From contig DATANR010000284.1 of the NCBI GenBank assembly GCA_036266155.1, positions 1-24,274 on the forward strand: a stretch of DNA of 24,274 nucleotides, given 5' to 3'. The notes under the pieces were generated by a model that did no database searches, was not told the DNA's origin, and saw nothing but the letters and a program-made list of their open reading frames with translations. The position numbers and the translations under genes are program-made. This stretch comes from SIAJ01 sp036266155. Its GTDB lineage: Bacteria > Planctomycetota > Planctomycetia > Gemmatales > Gemmataceae. Within the stretch, counting starts at the first letter, position 1. Each line of letters begins with the position of its first letter. This document shows, in pieces, positions 7,239 to 14,307 of the stretch.

Positions 7239-7589
7239 GGGATCAATCGCTTCCAGAAGTGGTTCAACAAAGCCAGCCGCAATGGCGGCTTCCAGCATCT
7301 GATGCAAATCGCGGAATGGCGTCTCGCGATGAACGCGCAGCGTAATTGCTTTTGCAATTGGCTTGCGATGCTTTTCCGCATCACGCTTGCGCAACTCGAA
7401 CTCCGCCGCGAAGTAGCGCTTGGCCTTCACTAGCGCAAGTGCCACACCGTCGGGCCGAAGCACCTCGCCGCGGACATTCAATTCGACGACCAGCGGACCC
7501 GGCGGCGGCGCTTCGGGCGGAAGCTGCGGCGCCGTTATCGCCGTCGAGGCCGACATCAAGAGGATGCCAACTGCGAGGTTCGTCCGCAT
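7233..7589 (-). CDS. Exported ExbD/TolR-like periplasmic domain protein
   Basis: A 118-residue protein starting MRTNLAVGILLMSASTAITA, which reads as a signal peptide or anchor, followed by a Pro-rich linker (22-32). The rest, VVELNVRGEVLRPDGVALAL and ITLRVHRETPFRDLHQMLEA with AAIAAGF, resembles the C-terminal periplasmic domain of ExbD, where a beta strand carrying a charged pair precedes the helix. Normal ExbD has a cytoplasmic tail and an Asp-bearing membrane helix that works with ExbB in proton-driven transport. That Asp is absent here, so it cannot be a normal motor subunit. ATG at 7589 with GGAG ten bases upstream is preferred over a GTG at 7616 that touches the previous stop. It ends a three-gene unit. 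Confidence 0.5.
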   Translation of the reverse strand: MRTNLAVGILLMSASTAITAPQLPPEAPPPGPLVVELNVRGEVLRPDGVALALVKAKRYFAAEFELRKRDAEKHRKPIAKAITLRVHRETPFRDLHQMLEAAIAAGFVEPLLEAIDPK

Positions 7590-7615
7590 CGCGCGATGAC
7601 TCCGAAGTTGCCCCA

Positions 7616-8383
7616 CTATACCGTCACGCTCGCCTTCGCTGCAAGCATCTGCGCATCATGCAGCGCCAGCGCAATGCCGGCCCACGGGCTCAATCCCCGC
7701 GGCGTGAACCCCAGCGTCGCCCCCGCCGCATCGCCGAACAAACATTCGATGATCGTTCGCTTGTCGCTCGCGTCCAGGAACGGCACCAGCAATTCACGCG
7801 TATGCTCCATGTCCTCGGCTTCGAGCATCGGACCAACGCAATCCGCTTGCGCCATGATTCGCCCTTCCTGAATCATGATCTCTCGCAGCGTGCTCGGGCG
7901 TCCGTGGCGTTGCATGTACGCAGTCCGGTAGACGGCAGTCCGAATCGCCACTTTAACGCGGCCGACACTCGCCGGCTCGCTGCTCCAGAGGATGCCGAAC
8001 GGTCCCCAGAAGCGCTTGGCGCCGGGACCGTAGCCAACCCGGAAGTCGAACTCGTACGCCCAGCGATTCGTCCATCCGCCCATCAGGTCGTCGGCCACGA
8101 TCAGGGCCGCTCGGTAATCCCCGGGCAAATCGGCATGTTCATTCGCCAGGTCGGCGACGGCGCGCGCGGCAATGCCATCCGCGTCCATCGACATTAACTC
8201 GTCGACCAGTGCGGTCACATGTTCCTTGCCCATCGGGTTCATCGCCAGCATCGGCAGCAAATCAATGTCCGTCCCGTCCGTGTTCGAAATGGTGCGGAGG
8301 TACGTCTTGAAGCGCTCGCGATCCCGCGGCAGCGTCTGGAGGCGGCGTTGGATCGGCAGAAGAGGGGTGTAGGTGAGATTCAT
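7616..8383 (-). CDS. Conserved-looking soluble protein of unknown function
   Basis: A 255-residue protein with no signal peptide and no membrane helix. I do not recognise a family. The composition is ordinary for a folded, mostly helical protein, with a Trp/aromatic-rich centre (GGWTNRWAYEFDFRVGYGPG, about 101-120) followed by FWGPFGILWSSEP. The start ATG at 8383 overlaps the upstream stop as ATGA, which implies translational coupling to the secreted concanavalin-like protein. The gene ends with TAG at 7616-7618, 27 bases before the ExbD-like gene, so the three form one transcription unit. Function is unknown. Confidence 0.65.
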   Translation of the reverse strand: MNLTYTPLLPIQRRLQTLPRDRERFKTYLRTISNTDGTDIDLLPMLAMNPMGKEHVTALVDELMSMDADGIAARAVADLANEHADLPGDYRAALIVADDLMGGWTNRWAYEFDFRVGYGPGAKRFWGPFGILWSSEPASVGRVKVAIRTAVYRTAYMQRHGRPSTLREIMIQEGRIMAQADCVGPMLEAEDMEHTRELLVPFLDASDKRTIIECLFGDAAGATLGFTPRGLSPWAGIALALHDAQMLAAKASVTV

Positions 8384-9159
8384 ACGTCTTCGCGCAAGGG
8401 CCGGTGAATCCACTGGACACTCAGCCCGCCTGGTGCCGGCAGGTCGACGGCGAACTCCGTCACCTCGGGGAATCGGCGGCGCGCCTCGGCCTTGTGTGCC
8501 TCCGGGATGTCGGCCGCGGTGAACTCACCCGGCTTCGGGACGTCGCCGTGGAGGGTGAACTTGAACTGACCGCGGCCGCTGGCCCCGGCGGGGTCATAGG
8601 CCAGCGTCCAGGCATAGCGGGTGCCGTCGTTCCGGATCGGGGTGGGGCGGAACTTGCCGGGGATGAATGGCGTGGCGAACGTCCCGCACGACTTGTTGGT
8701 CTGGCTGATCATCCGCACGGCCAGCCGGCCGCCGGACTTCTCCGTGTCGAAGTCGAGCCCGAGTGCGCCGACTGGCCGTCCGCTCCCGCCCGGCTGTTCG
8801 GCGTAGAAGAAGCCGAAGAAGACCCCCGCTCCGCCCGTGGTGCCGGTCATCGCAAACCTGCCGGCCGCGGTAAACTTGTCGTCGAGCGTCTTCGGCCCGA
8901 CCTTGATGGCGTAGTACGCCGGCCTGGCGGCACGCGTCACCTTGCCGCCGATCTCGCCTTTCTCGTTGCTGGCGAGATTGGTTGGACTATAGCCGAAGTC
9001 CTGGCTGACGGTCGGCGCCTTCGTCACCTCGACGCGGTTGTTCAAACCCTCCCAGCCGGGGTCGCGATCAAAGTGCTCGGTCTTGATCTTCGGCTCGTCG
9101 GCCCCGGCGGGGATGGCCGCGAGAAGCAGCAGGCAGCAGGAACGGAGGTGCGTGGTCAT
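8380..9159 (-). CDS. Secreted concanavalin/LamG-like domain protein, hypothetical
   Basis: A 259-residue protein with a signal peptide (MTTHLRSCCLLLLAAIPAGA, cleavage near residue 20) and a beta-rich body. The stretch DFGYSPTNLASNEKGEIGGK, then ARPAYYAIKVGPKTLDDKFT, is a pattern I associate with large secreted planctomycete proteins containing jelly-roll concanavalin-like domains. This link is recalled, not searched. Such domains commonly bind carbohydrate, and no catalytic site is evident. An upstream in-frame extension to 9249 would include part of a palindrome and lacks a signal-peptide logic, so ATG at 9159 is chosen. The gene overlaps the next one by four bases (ATGA), and a 66-base hairpin lies just upstream. 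Confidence 0.6.
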   Translation of the reverse strand: MTTHLRSCCLLLLAAIPAGADEPKIKTEHFDRDPGWEGLNNRVEVTKAPTVSQDFGYSPTNLASNEKGEIGGKVTRAARPAYYAIKVGPKTLDDKFTAAGRFAMTGTTGGAGVFFGFFYAEQPGGSGRPVGALGLDFDTEKSGGRLAVRMISQTNKSCGTFATPFIPGKFRPTPIRNDGTRYAWTLAYDPAGASGRGQFKFTLHGDVPKPGEFTAADIPEAHKAEARRRFPEVTEFAVDLPAPGGLSVQWIHRPLREDV

Positions 9160-9187
9160 CGGTGGGTTCTTGTGAGAATAGGTCTGG

Positions 9188-9253
9188 GCGAGCGTCGAGG
9201 CGTAAGCCCGACGTGTAGAGTCGGACACGCCGGGCTTACGCCTCGACACTCGC
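9188..9253. repeat. 66-base near-perfect palindrome (long hairpin)
   Basis: Arms at 9188-9210 and 9231-9253 are 23 bases each with a single mismatch; the core is GAGGCGTAAGCCCG against CGGGCTTACGCCTC. A further CGTGT/ACACG pairing inside extends the stem to about 28-29 pairs around an eight-base loop. It sits between the 970-residue sigma gene and the secreted protein gene, both on the minus strand. It lacks a T tract, so it is more like a REP or MITE-type palindromic repeat than a simple terminator. Confidence 0.8.
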
Positions 9254-9302
9254 TTGGAATGTGTGCTTCTTATTCTGGCCGGTCATCCATTATCCGGAAA
9301 CA

Positions 9303-12215
9303 TTATTTCTCCGGCGCCGCCGCCAGCACCTTGGCCATCAGCGCATCGACCTTCGACTTGTCCTTGAGCTTCAGCAGCGCCAGCGCTCGCAATTCGTCCG
9401 GGCCTTCTTCATTGCGACCATGTTGTTTCGGATTTGGGCGATAGAGCGAGCGGAACTGCACGATCAACACGTCGCGGAAGAAGATCTGGTCCTCGACGAA
9501 CCGAGCTTGCTTGAAGGCTTCGAGCATCGCGGCCGCGCGCGCCTGGGCGGCGGCACGGGCATTTTGGTCGTTGTCGTCGATCACATCGCCGATGCCACCC
9601 AAGGCCGGCCGTTCCGGGGCCTTCTCCGGCAATTCCTGAACAAGAACCTCGGCATACCCCTTGAACAATTGCTCCGCCGCTAACCGGCGCTTCTCGGCGA
9701 AAGTCTTGAAGCTCGGATCGACTTCCGCGGCGCTGGCGAGATAGCTATACGTCGCGGCGCGCTGAACCGGGTCCTGGCTCATCGCCAGCATCTTCGCGCC
9801 GTACTTTCGTACGAGGTCGACGTGTTTGTCGATGCCGCCCTGGGCCGCGACGTGGGCGACGTGGTAGAGAATGCGCGCCTGGTCGTCGGGCTTCGGGTAC
9901 TTCTTGCACAACGCCTCCGCTTCACGCTCGAATTCGGCGTATTTCTCCGGCGTCCCTTGGCGATATTCCGTGTCGAGCCGGGCCAGTTCGCGGATCAACT
10001 CGTCTGGTGGCTCGGCGACGCGGCCGAGCTTCTTGAGCGCCGGCGGCTTCGCTTCCTTGGCCAGCCATTCAATCTCGGTCGCCAGTACTTTTTCCTTTTC
10101 CTCGCGCGTCCCGCCAGGAGCCACCGTGAAGAGCGTCGAGTGAATGGCATCCTCCCGCGTCTTGGCGGGGTTCTCGCGGGTCAGGCAGATGAATCCGAAA
10201 TCGCACGGATTGCGGCCGCGCAAGAAGAGCGCTGACCCGATCGCCACTTCGCGGACCTCCGCCTGATTGATGAGGTTGCCGGGCCCGTCGCCGAAGCGCG
10301 TCGTCGACGGCCAATCCATGCCGGTCTTGTCGGTAAACAATGGCGTCAGCAATGCGGCATCGTCCGGGTCGCCGAAGCGACGTAGTACGCTGATCCATGT
10401 CGCACGACAGAGCATCGGGGCATTCTTGTCGGCAATCACCCGGCGAGCGAACGGCAAAAGTTGCTTTAACTGATCGGGGCTCAAGCCCTTGAAGTGCTCC
10501 GCGACCACGGACCAGCAGTTGCGCTGCTCGAGCCAGTGGCCCAGGAGCGAGAGCATGACGCGGCCCGATGCGACGGCGTCGCCGGCCTTGTCGTCGATCT
10601 CGATTGAGCGGTCGCGCTTCTGCGGGTCGATCGCGAGTCGCTTGCCGCGGAATGCCAGCCCCAGGCCCCGGCCGAAGTGAATGCGTCCTTCGCCGTCGGC
10701 AAAGTCGCGATCGCCGGCTTCGGCGTAGGAGAGCGGGAATTTGGCATCCGAGCCGGGATAACTGCCCAACAACAACAGATAAGCAACCTGCTCCGGCTGG
10801 TCGCACGGCCACACGGGAATCATGAATCTCACCTGCAGGTTCCCGTGATATTGTGCGCCGACCTCGATGACGGCGGGACGATAGATTTCGCCGGCCCGTG
10901 TCGGGTTGGATTCAGCGTCATCAAGGTCCTTCAACCATTTCAAGTTCTTAGCGATCTCCGCGAACAATTCCCGGCTCGCCTTGCTGTCGCCGACCATGGC
11001 CACGTAGCGCTTCCAGATCGGGTGGTCGAAATTGGCCTGGCGCTCGGTATCGGCGGCGAAGGCTTTGGCGAAGTTGGTCAACTCGGTTTGGCGCAGCAGC
11101 GGCAGCAAGCGCTTGCAGCGTTCCGCGAGTTCGGGTTGCGGACTCTTCAAGCCGGCACGCACCGCTGGAATGGCTTTGGCACCGAGCGCGATGAGCGCTT
11201 TTTCCGCGGCTTCGCGCTTGGCAAATGTGTCGTCGTTTAGTTGCTTGACGAGATCATCGGGAGTCGTTTCGTCCGGCTTGGGCGGCTGGTCACGACTGGT
11301 GGTAATCGTGGATGCGGTGCTCTCGCCAGCATTCAGTTGCCGTGCGACCAGCCCAATGCTTGTCGTGCCGACCGCTAACATCGCGATGAACACGCCAATG
11401 GTCACGGTCTTTTGCATCGACATGGCGCCCAGCACGCCATTCGCGATGAGCGATACTTTCGTCGGAACATTATCGGTCGAGTGCTCGCCGATCGACAGAT
11501 GATCAACCGACGAGATTGCCGCGTGGCGGAGTATCTCGACCATTAGCTCGGTGGGCAAGTGCGCGGCCGCGTGCTGGGTTATCGCCACGGAGATGGCCCC
11601 GGTCGATAGTGTGATGCCGCGGCGCGCCAGCCGTTTGGACAGCATTGCCCGCGCGCGAGCCAGCTTGCTCGATACCGAGCCTTCCGGACAACGCAGATGC
11701 CGGGCCGCGTCCTTGCGCGCACGGCCCTCGACGTCGCACAGGATGATGACCGCGCGATAACGATCGGGCAGCCGGCTCAACTCCTCGTCGAGCACGCTCC
11801 GCAGGTCGCTCCAGTCGGATCGCACTTTCGCTTCGGCCTCCGGCATCATGTCGACCTGCCTCTCACGGCGCACACGCCTAAAATTCTGCTCGCGAACGCG
11901 AACGGCTGTCTGATGTGCGACTCCGTAAAGCCAGTTGCCAACCAGGTCGCGCGGCGAGATCGACGTGGCCTTGCGGACGAGCACCAGGAACACCGCTTGG
12001 AACGCATCCTCCGCATCCTGGCGCACGGCGAGCAAGCGCTGGCAGACGCCCAGGACCATCGGGCCGTGACGCCGGACGAGTTCTTCAAACGCGCTTACAT
12101 CGTGATGGTCGACAAAGGCGCCGAGCAGCGCGCCGTCTGTGCGCTCGGCGACCAGATGGGTCGCGGCGCTACGCCGCAAGCGGCTCACGATGCCGTTCAA
12201 TGCCTCGATGCTCAT
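9303..12215 (-). CDS. ECF sigma factor fused to a membrane helix and a large HEAT/TPR-like C-terminal region
   Basis: A 970-residue protein. Residues 41-110 are sigma region 2 (AEDAFQAVFLVLVRKATSIS and DLVGNWLYGVAHQTAVRVRE) and 145-197 are region 4 (LSRLPDRYRAVIILCDVEGR, then SVSSKLARARAMLSKRL). One membrane helix follows at about 270-291 (VTIGVFIAMLAVGTTSIGLV). A HEAT-like repeat lies at 320-375 (REAAEKALIALGAKAIPAVR), and helical, TPR-like segments occur nearer the end (about 780-860). Such long C-terminally extended ECF factors are characteristic of Planctomycetes, in particular the Gemmata ECF group. The sigma part would be cytoplasmic and the repeat part beyond the membrane, which suggests that the factor senses and transmits a signal by itself without a separate anti-sigma. 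ATG at 12215 has GGAA five bases upstream. Confidence 0.88.
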   Translation of the reverse strand: MSIEALNGIVSRLRRSAATHLVAERTDGALLGAFVDHHDVSAFEELVRRHGPMVLGVCQRLLAVRQDAEDAFQAVFLVLVRKATSISPRDLVGNWLYGVAHQTAVRVREQNFRRVRRERQVDMMPEAEAKVRSDWSDLRSVLDEELSRLPDRYRAVIILCDVEGRARKDAARHLRCPEGSVSSKLARARAMLSKRLARRGITLSTGAISVAITQHAAAHLPTELMVEILRHAAISSVDHLSIGEHSTDNVPTKVSLIANGVLGAMSMQKTVTIGVFIAMLAVGTTSIGLVARQLNAGESTASTITTSRDQPPKPDETTPDDLVKQLNDDTFAKREAAEKALIALGAKAIPAVRAGLKSPQPELAERCKRLLPLLRQTELTNFAKAFAADTERQANFDHPIWKRYVAMVGDSKASRELFAEIAKNLKWLKDLDDAESNPTRAGEIYRPAVIEVGAQYHGNLQVRFMIPVWPCDQPEQVAYLLLLGSYPGSDAKFPLSYAEAGDRDFADGEGRIHFGRGLGLAFRGKRLAIDPQKRDRSIEIDDKAGDAVASGRVMLSLLGHWLEQRNCWSVVAEHFKGLSPDQLKQLLPFARRVIADKNAPMLCRATWISVLRRFGDPDDAALLTPLFTDKTGMDWPSTTRFGDGPGNLINQAEVREVAIGSALFLRGRNPCDFGFICLTRENPAKTREDAIHSTLFTVAPGGTREEKEKVLATEIEWLAKEAKPPALKKLGRVAEPPDELIRELARLDTEYRQGTPEKYAEFEREAEALCKKYPKPDDQARILYHVAHVAAQGGIDKHVDLVRKYGAKMLAMSQDPVQRAATYSYLASAAEVDPSFKTFAEKRRLAAEQLFKGYAEVLVQELPEKAPERPALGGIGDVIDDNDQNARAAAQARAAAMLEAFKQARFVEDQIFFRDVLIVQFRSLYRPNPKQHGRNEEGPDELRALALLKLKDKSKVDALMAKVLAAAPEK

Positions 12216-12569
12216 GGAAGTTCCGGGTACGTGCTCCTGACCATTATTCCGCGCTCACGATCCATTTCATCCACGAGTTTCGCATGCGGCACGTAACAGG
12301 ATGTAACAACTGAAAGAACCTTTCTCCAATTTGCTTGGGAAACGCACTTTTTCAAGAGAAAGGTCGCCTACAGGCACTTTCGCGACAACGCAAGGATCGA
12401 GGGCGGGTGCGCGAGAATGGAATGCGATGTGATGCGATGCACGGCAACAACCAGGGGGGGTGTGGGTGTGTGCCGCCCACCAATTGGGCTGAGGAGATTA
12501 GTCAATCGGTGGCGGCCGGCAGGCGTTACGGATAGACTCGCAAGGATCGACCCACCCCGAGGCTCTCCC
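12216..12569. other. Divergent intergenic region between the ECF sigma gene and the oxidoreductase gene
   Basis: 354 bases containing no recognisable gene. It holds two GTAAC-type half-sites (GTAACAGGATGTAAC, 12293-12307), an inverted repeat CCTTTCTC (12319-12326) and GAGAAAGG (12356-12363), a tandem GCGATG stretch at about 12424-12439, and the G-rich run at 12452-12466. GAGG at 12559-12562 is the ribosome binding site of the oxidoreductase. Promoters for both genes must lie here, but no consensus hexamers stand out. Confidence 0.5.
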
Positions 12570-13784
12570 ATGCACACCCGCCGATCTTTCCTAGTTTCCG
12601 CCGGCGCGTCGGCCATCGCCGTCGCCGGTTCCAGTACCACCGCGTTTGCCGCCAACGAGACACTCAACGTTGGACTCATCGGCACCGGCGGCCGCTGTCG
12701 GCATCTCCTGAAGTCGCTCGTCAAGATTCCCGGCGTCCGTGTCACGGCGATCAGCGACGTGCGCGACGATGCCCTCGCCGAGACGCAGAAGCAGCTTGGC
12801 AAGACCGAGCTGTTCGTCACCAAGAAGTACGCGGAGCTGCTAGAGCGCAAGGACATCGGCGCCGTTCTCGTCGCGTCGCCGGACCACCAGCACGTGCCGA
12901 TGACCGTCGATGCGTGTGCGGCCGGGAAGGACGTCTACGTCGAAAAGCCATTGACGCACGACCTGTCCGAAGGCGCCGCGGTGATCGCGGCCCAGAACGA
13001 CCACAAGCGCATCGTGCAAGTGGGCACGCAACAGCGGAGCATGCCGCATATCGCCAAGGCCCGCGCGATCATCCAGGGCGGCGGCATCGGCAAGGTGGTC
13101 AAGGTGCACATGACGTGGAACCGCAACACCGACCGCGTGCGCCGCTTCAAAGACACGCTCAATCAGAAGGGCGTCGACTGGAAGGCGTTCCTCGGCAAGG
13201 CCCGCGAGCAGCCGTACGACGAATACCGCATGCGCAACTGGCGCTGGTTCTGGGACTTTGGCGGCGGCCTCTTCACCGACCTGATGGTCCACTGGATCGA
13301 CGTTGCCCACTGGATCCTGAACGTCGATCATCCGGAGAAGGCTGTCAGCCTCGGCGAATACGTGGTCGCCAAGGACGTCTGGGAAACGCCGGATACAGTG
13401 CAGACCGTGCTGCAATATCCCGGCAACATCCAGATGCACTTCGAGGGCACGTTCGCCAACGCGCGCGAAGGAGCGCACATCGTGTTCATGGGCACAGAGG
13501 CGAACCTCTACATCGATCGCGGCGCGTACGTCCTGACGCCAGAGTTGCGTTCGAAGACCGCGAAGGCGGACCAGCAGATCCTGAGCAAGCAGCCGGCCCA
13601 CCGCGGCGCCGACTTCTACGACGAGCCGGATGGCGAACTGCTGCACCTGACCAACTGGGTCGAGTGCATCAAGAGCCGCAAACCACCGACGGCCCCGGCC
13701 GAAGGCGGCGTCGGTAGTGCGGCGGCGGCACACTTGGCGAACATGGCGCTGCGGAACGGGGGCACGGCGGAGTGGAAGAAGTGA
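12570..13784 (+). CDS. Tat-exported Gfo/Idh/MocA-family oxidoreductase
   Basis: A 404-residue NAD(P)-dependent oxidoreductase of the Gfo/Idh/MocA family. The N-terminus HTRRSFLVSAGASAIAVAGS is a twin-arginine signal, so the folded, cofactor-loaded enzyme is probably exported. The Rossmann fold starts at VGLIGTGGR (34-42). The catalytic-type motif VEKPLTH (124-130) contains the conserved Lys. The C-terminal substrate domain contains WFWDFGGGLFTDLMVHWIDV (226-245), typical of the planctomycete paralogues. These enzymes act on sugars, inositol or related compounds, but the substrate is not apparent. GAGG seven bases before the ATG at 12570 fixes the start, and an upstream in-frame extension lacks a signal peptide and is discarded. 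Its stop overlaps the next gene by GTGA. Confidence 0.9.
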   Translation: MHTRRSFLVSAGASAIAVAGSSTTAFAANETLNVGLIGTGGRCRHLLKSLVKIPGVRVTAISDVRDDALAETQKQLGKTELFVTKKYAELLERKDIGAVLVASPDHQHVPMTVDACAAGKDVYVEKPLTHDLSEGAAVIAAQNDHKRIVQVGTQQRSMPHIAKARAIIQGGGIGKVVKVHMTWNRNTDRVRRFKDTLNQKGVDWKAFLGKAREQPYDEYRMRNWRWFWDFGGGLFTDLMVHWIDVAHWILNVDHPEKAVSLGEYVVAKDVWETPDTVQTVLQYPGNIQMHFEGTFANAREGAHIVFMGTEANLYIDRGAYVLTPELRSKTAKADQQILSKQPAHRGADFYDEPDGELLHLTNWVECIKSRKPPTAPAEGGVGSAAAAHLANMALRNGGTAEWKK

Positions 13785-14230
13785 CGATTGACATCCGCAG
13801 GGCCACCCTGGCCGACCTCGATCTCGTGGCCCCGCTGTTCGATCGCTATCGCCAGTTCTACGGTTGCTCCGAAGACCTCGAACTCGCGCGGCGATTCCTC
13901 GGCGAACGGCTCGAACGCGGCGAGTCGGTGATCTTCGTCGCCGTGGTTGATGGAAAAGGCGTCGGGTTCACTCAACTGTATCCGACGTTCACGTCAATCG
14001 GGGTTCGGCGAGCCTGGCTTCTGAACGACCTCTACGTGTCGTCCGACGCACGACGCATGGGCATCGGCCGGCGACTCATGGATGCGGCAAAGACGATGGC
14101 AGTAGGAATGGGCGCTGCTTGGCTGGAACTGGCGACGGCAACGGATAACCACGCAGCTCAGGCGCTGTATCGAAGTTGCGGATACAAAAAGGACGAGAAG
14201 TACGATCGATTCAAGTTGACATTGAAGTGA
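13781..14230 (+). CDS. GNAT-family N-acetyltransferase
   Basis: A 149-residue acetyl-CoA-dependent N-acetyltransferase. It shows WLLNDLYV (79-86), the acetyl-CoA pyrophosphate loop RRMGIGRRLM (91-100, matching R/QxxGxG), ELATATDNHAAQALY (motif A/B side) and an aromatic C-terminus, CGYKKDEKYDRF. It is a complete single-domain GNAT of usual size, cytoplasmic, and the acceptor is unknown. GTG at 13781 is chosen: it overlaps the preceding TGA (GTGA) and has GGCGGAG about eight bases before. A GTG three codons upstream is possible. The overlap implies translational coupling to the oxidoreductase gene, although a functional link between an exported dehydrogenase and a cytosolic acetyltransferase is not obvious. 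Confidence 0.85.
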   Translation: MTIDIRRATLADLDLVAPLFDRYRQFYGCSEDLELARRFLGERLERGESVIFVAVVDGKGVGFTQLYPTFTSIGVRRAWLLNDLYVSSDARRMGIGRRLMDAAKTMAVGMGAAWLELATATDNHAAQALYRSCGYKKDEKYDRFKLTLK

Positions 14231-14237
14231 ATGGCAA

Positions 14238-14295
14238 GCGGAGTTGCGTGAGCAACCCGATGACGATCTGGATCGGGCTGTCCACGCAACGCCGC
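14238..14295. terminator. Hairpin between convergent genes, possible bidirectional terminator
   Basis: Arms GCGGAGTTGCGTG (14238-14250) and CACGCAACGCCGC (14283-14295) pair at 12 of 13 positions. An inner stem, CCCGAT (14256-14261) with ATCGGG (14272-14277), stacks within. It begins eight bases after the acetyltransferase stop and ends twelve bases before the permease stop on the other strand. No T tract follows in either direction. Confidence 0.45.
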
Positions 14296-14307
14296 TCGCC
14301 CGGCGCG

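Noticed and set aside
8404..9444. Plus-strand reading frame of 346 codons across the secreted protein gene and the palindrome
   Set aside because: Spans the hairpin and a gene end, no ribosome binding site or domain. The minus-strand genes overlap neatly by ATGA.
12319..12363. Inverted repeat CCTTTCTC/GAGAAAGG as a terminator or operator
   Set aside because: Eight-base arms with a 29-base gap in a stretch biased to pyrimidines on one strand. It is too weak to call as a site.
12424..12439. Tandem GCGATG units as a possible CRISPR or minisatellite
   Set aside because: Only two or three imperfect copies, no spacers of constant length, no cas genes.
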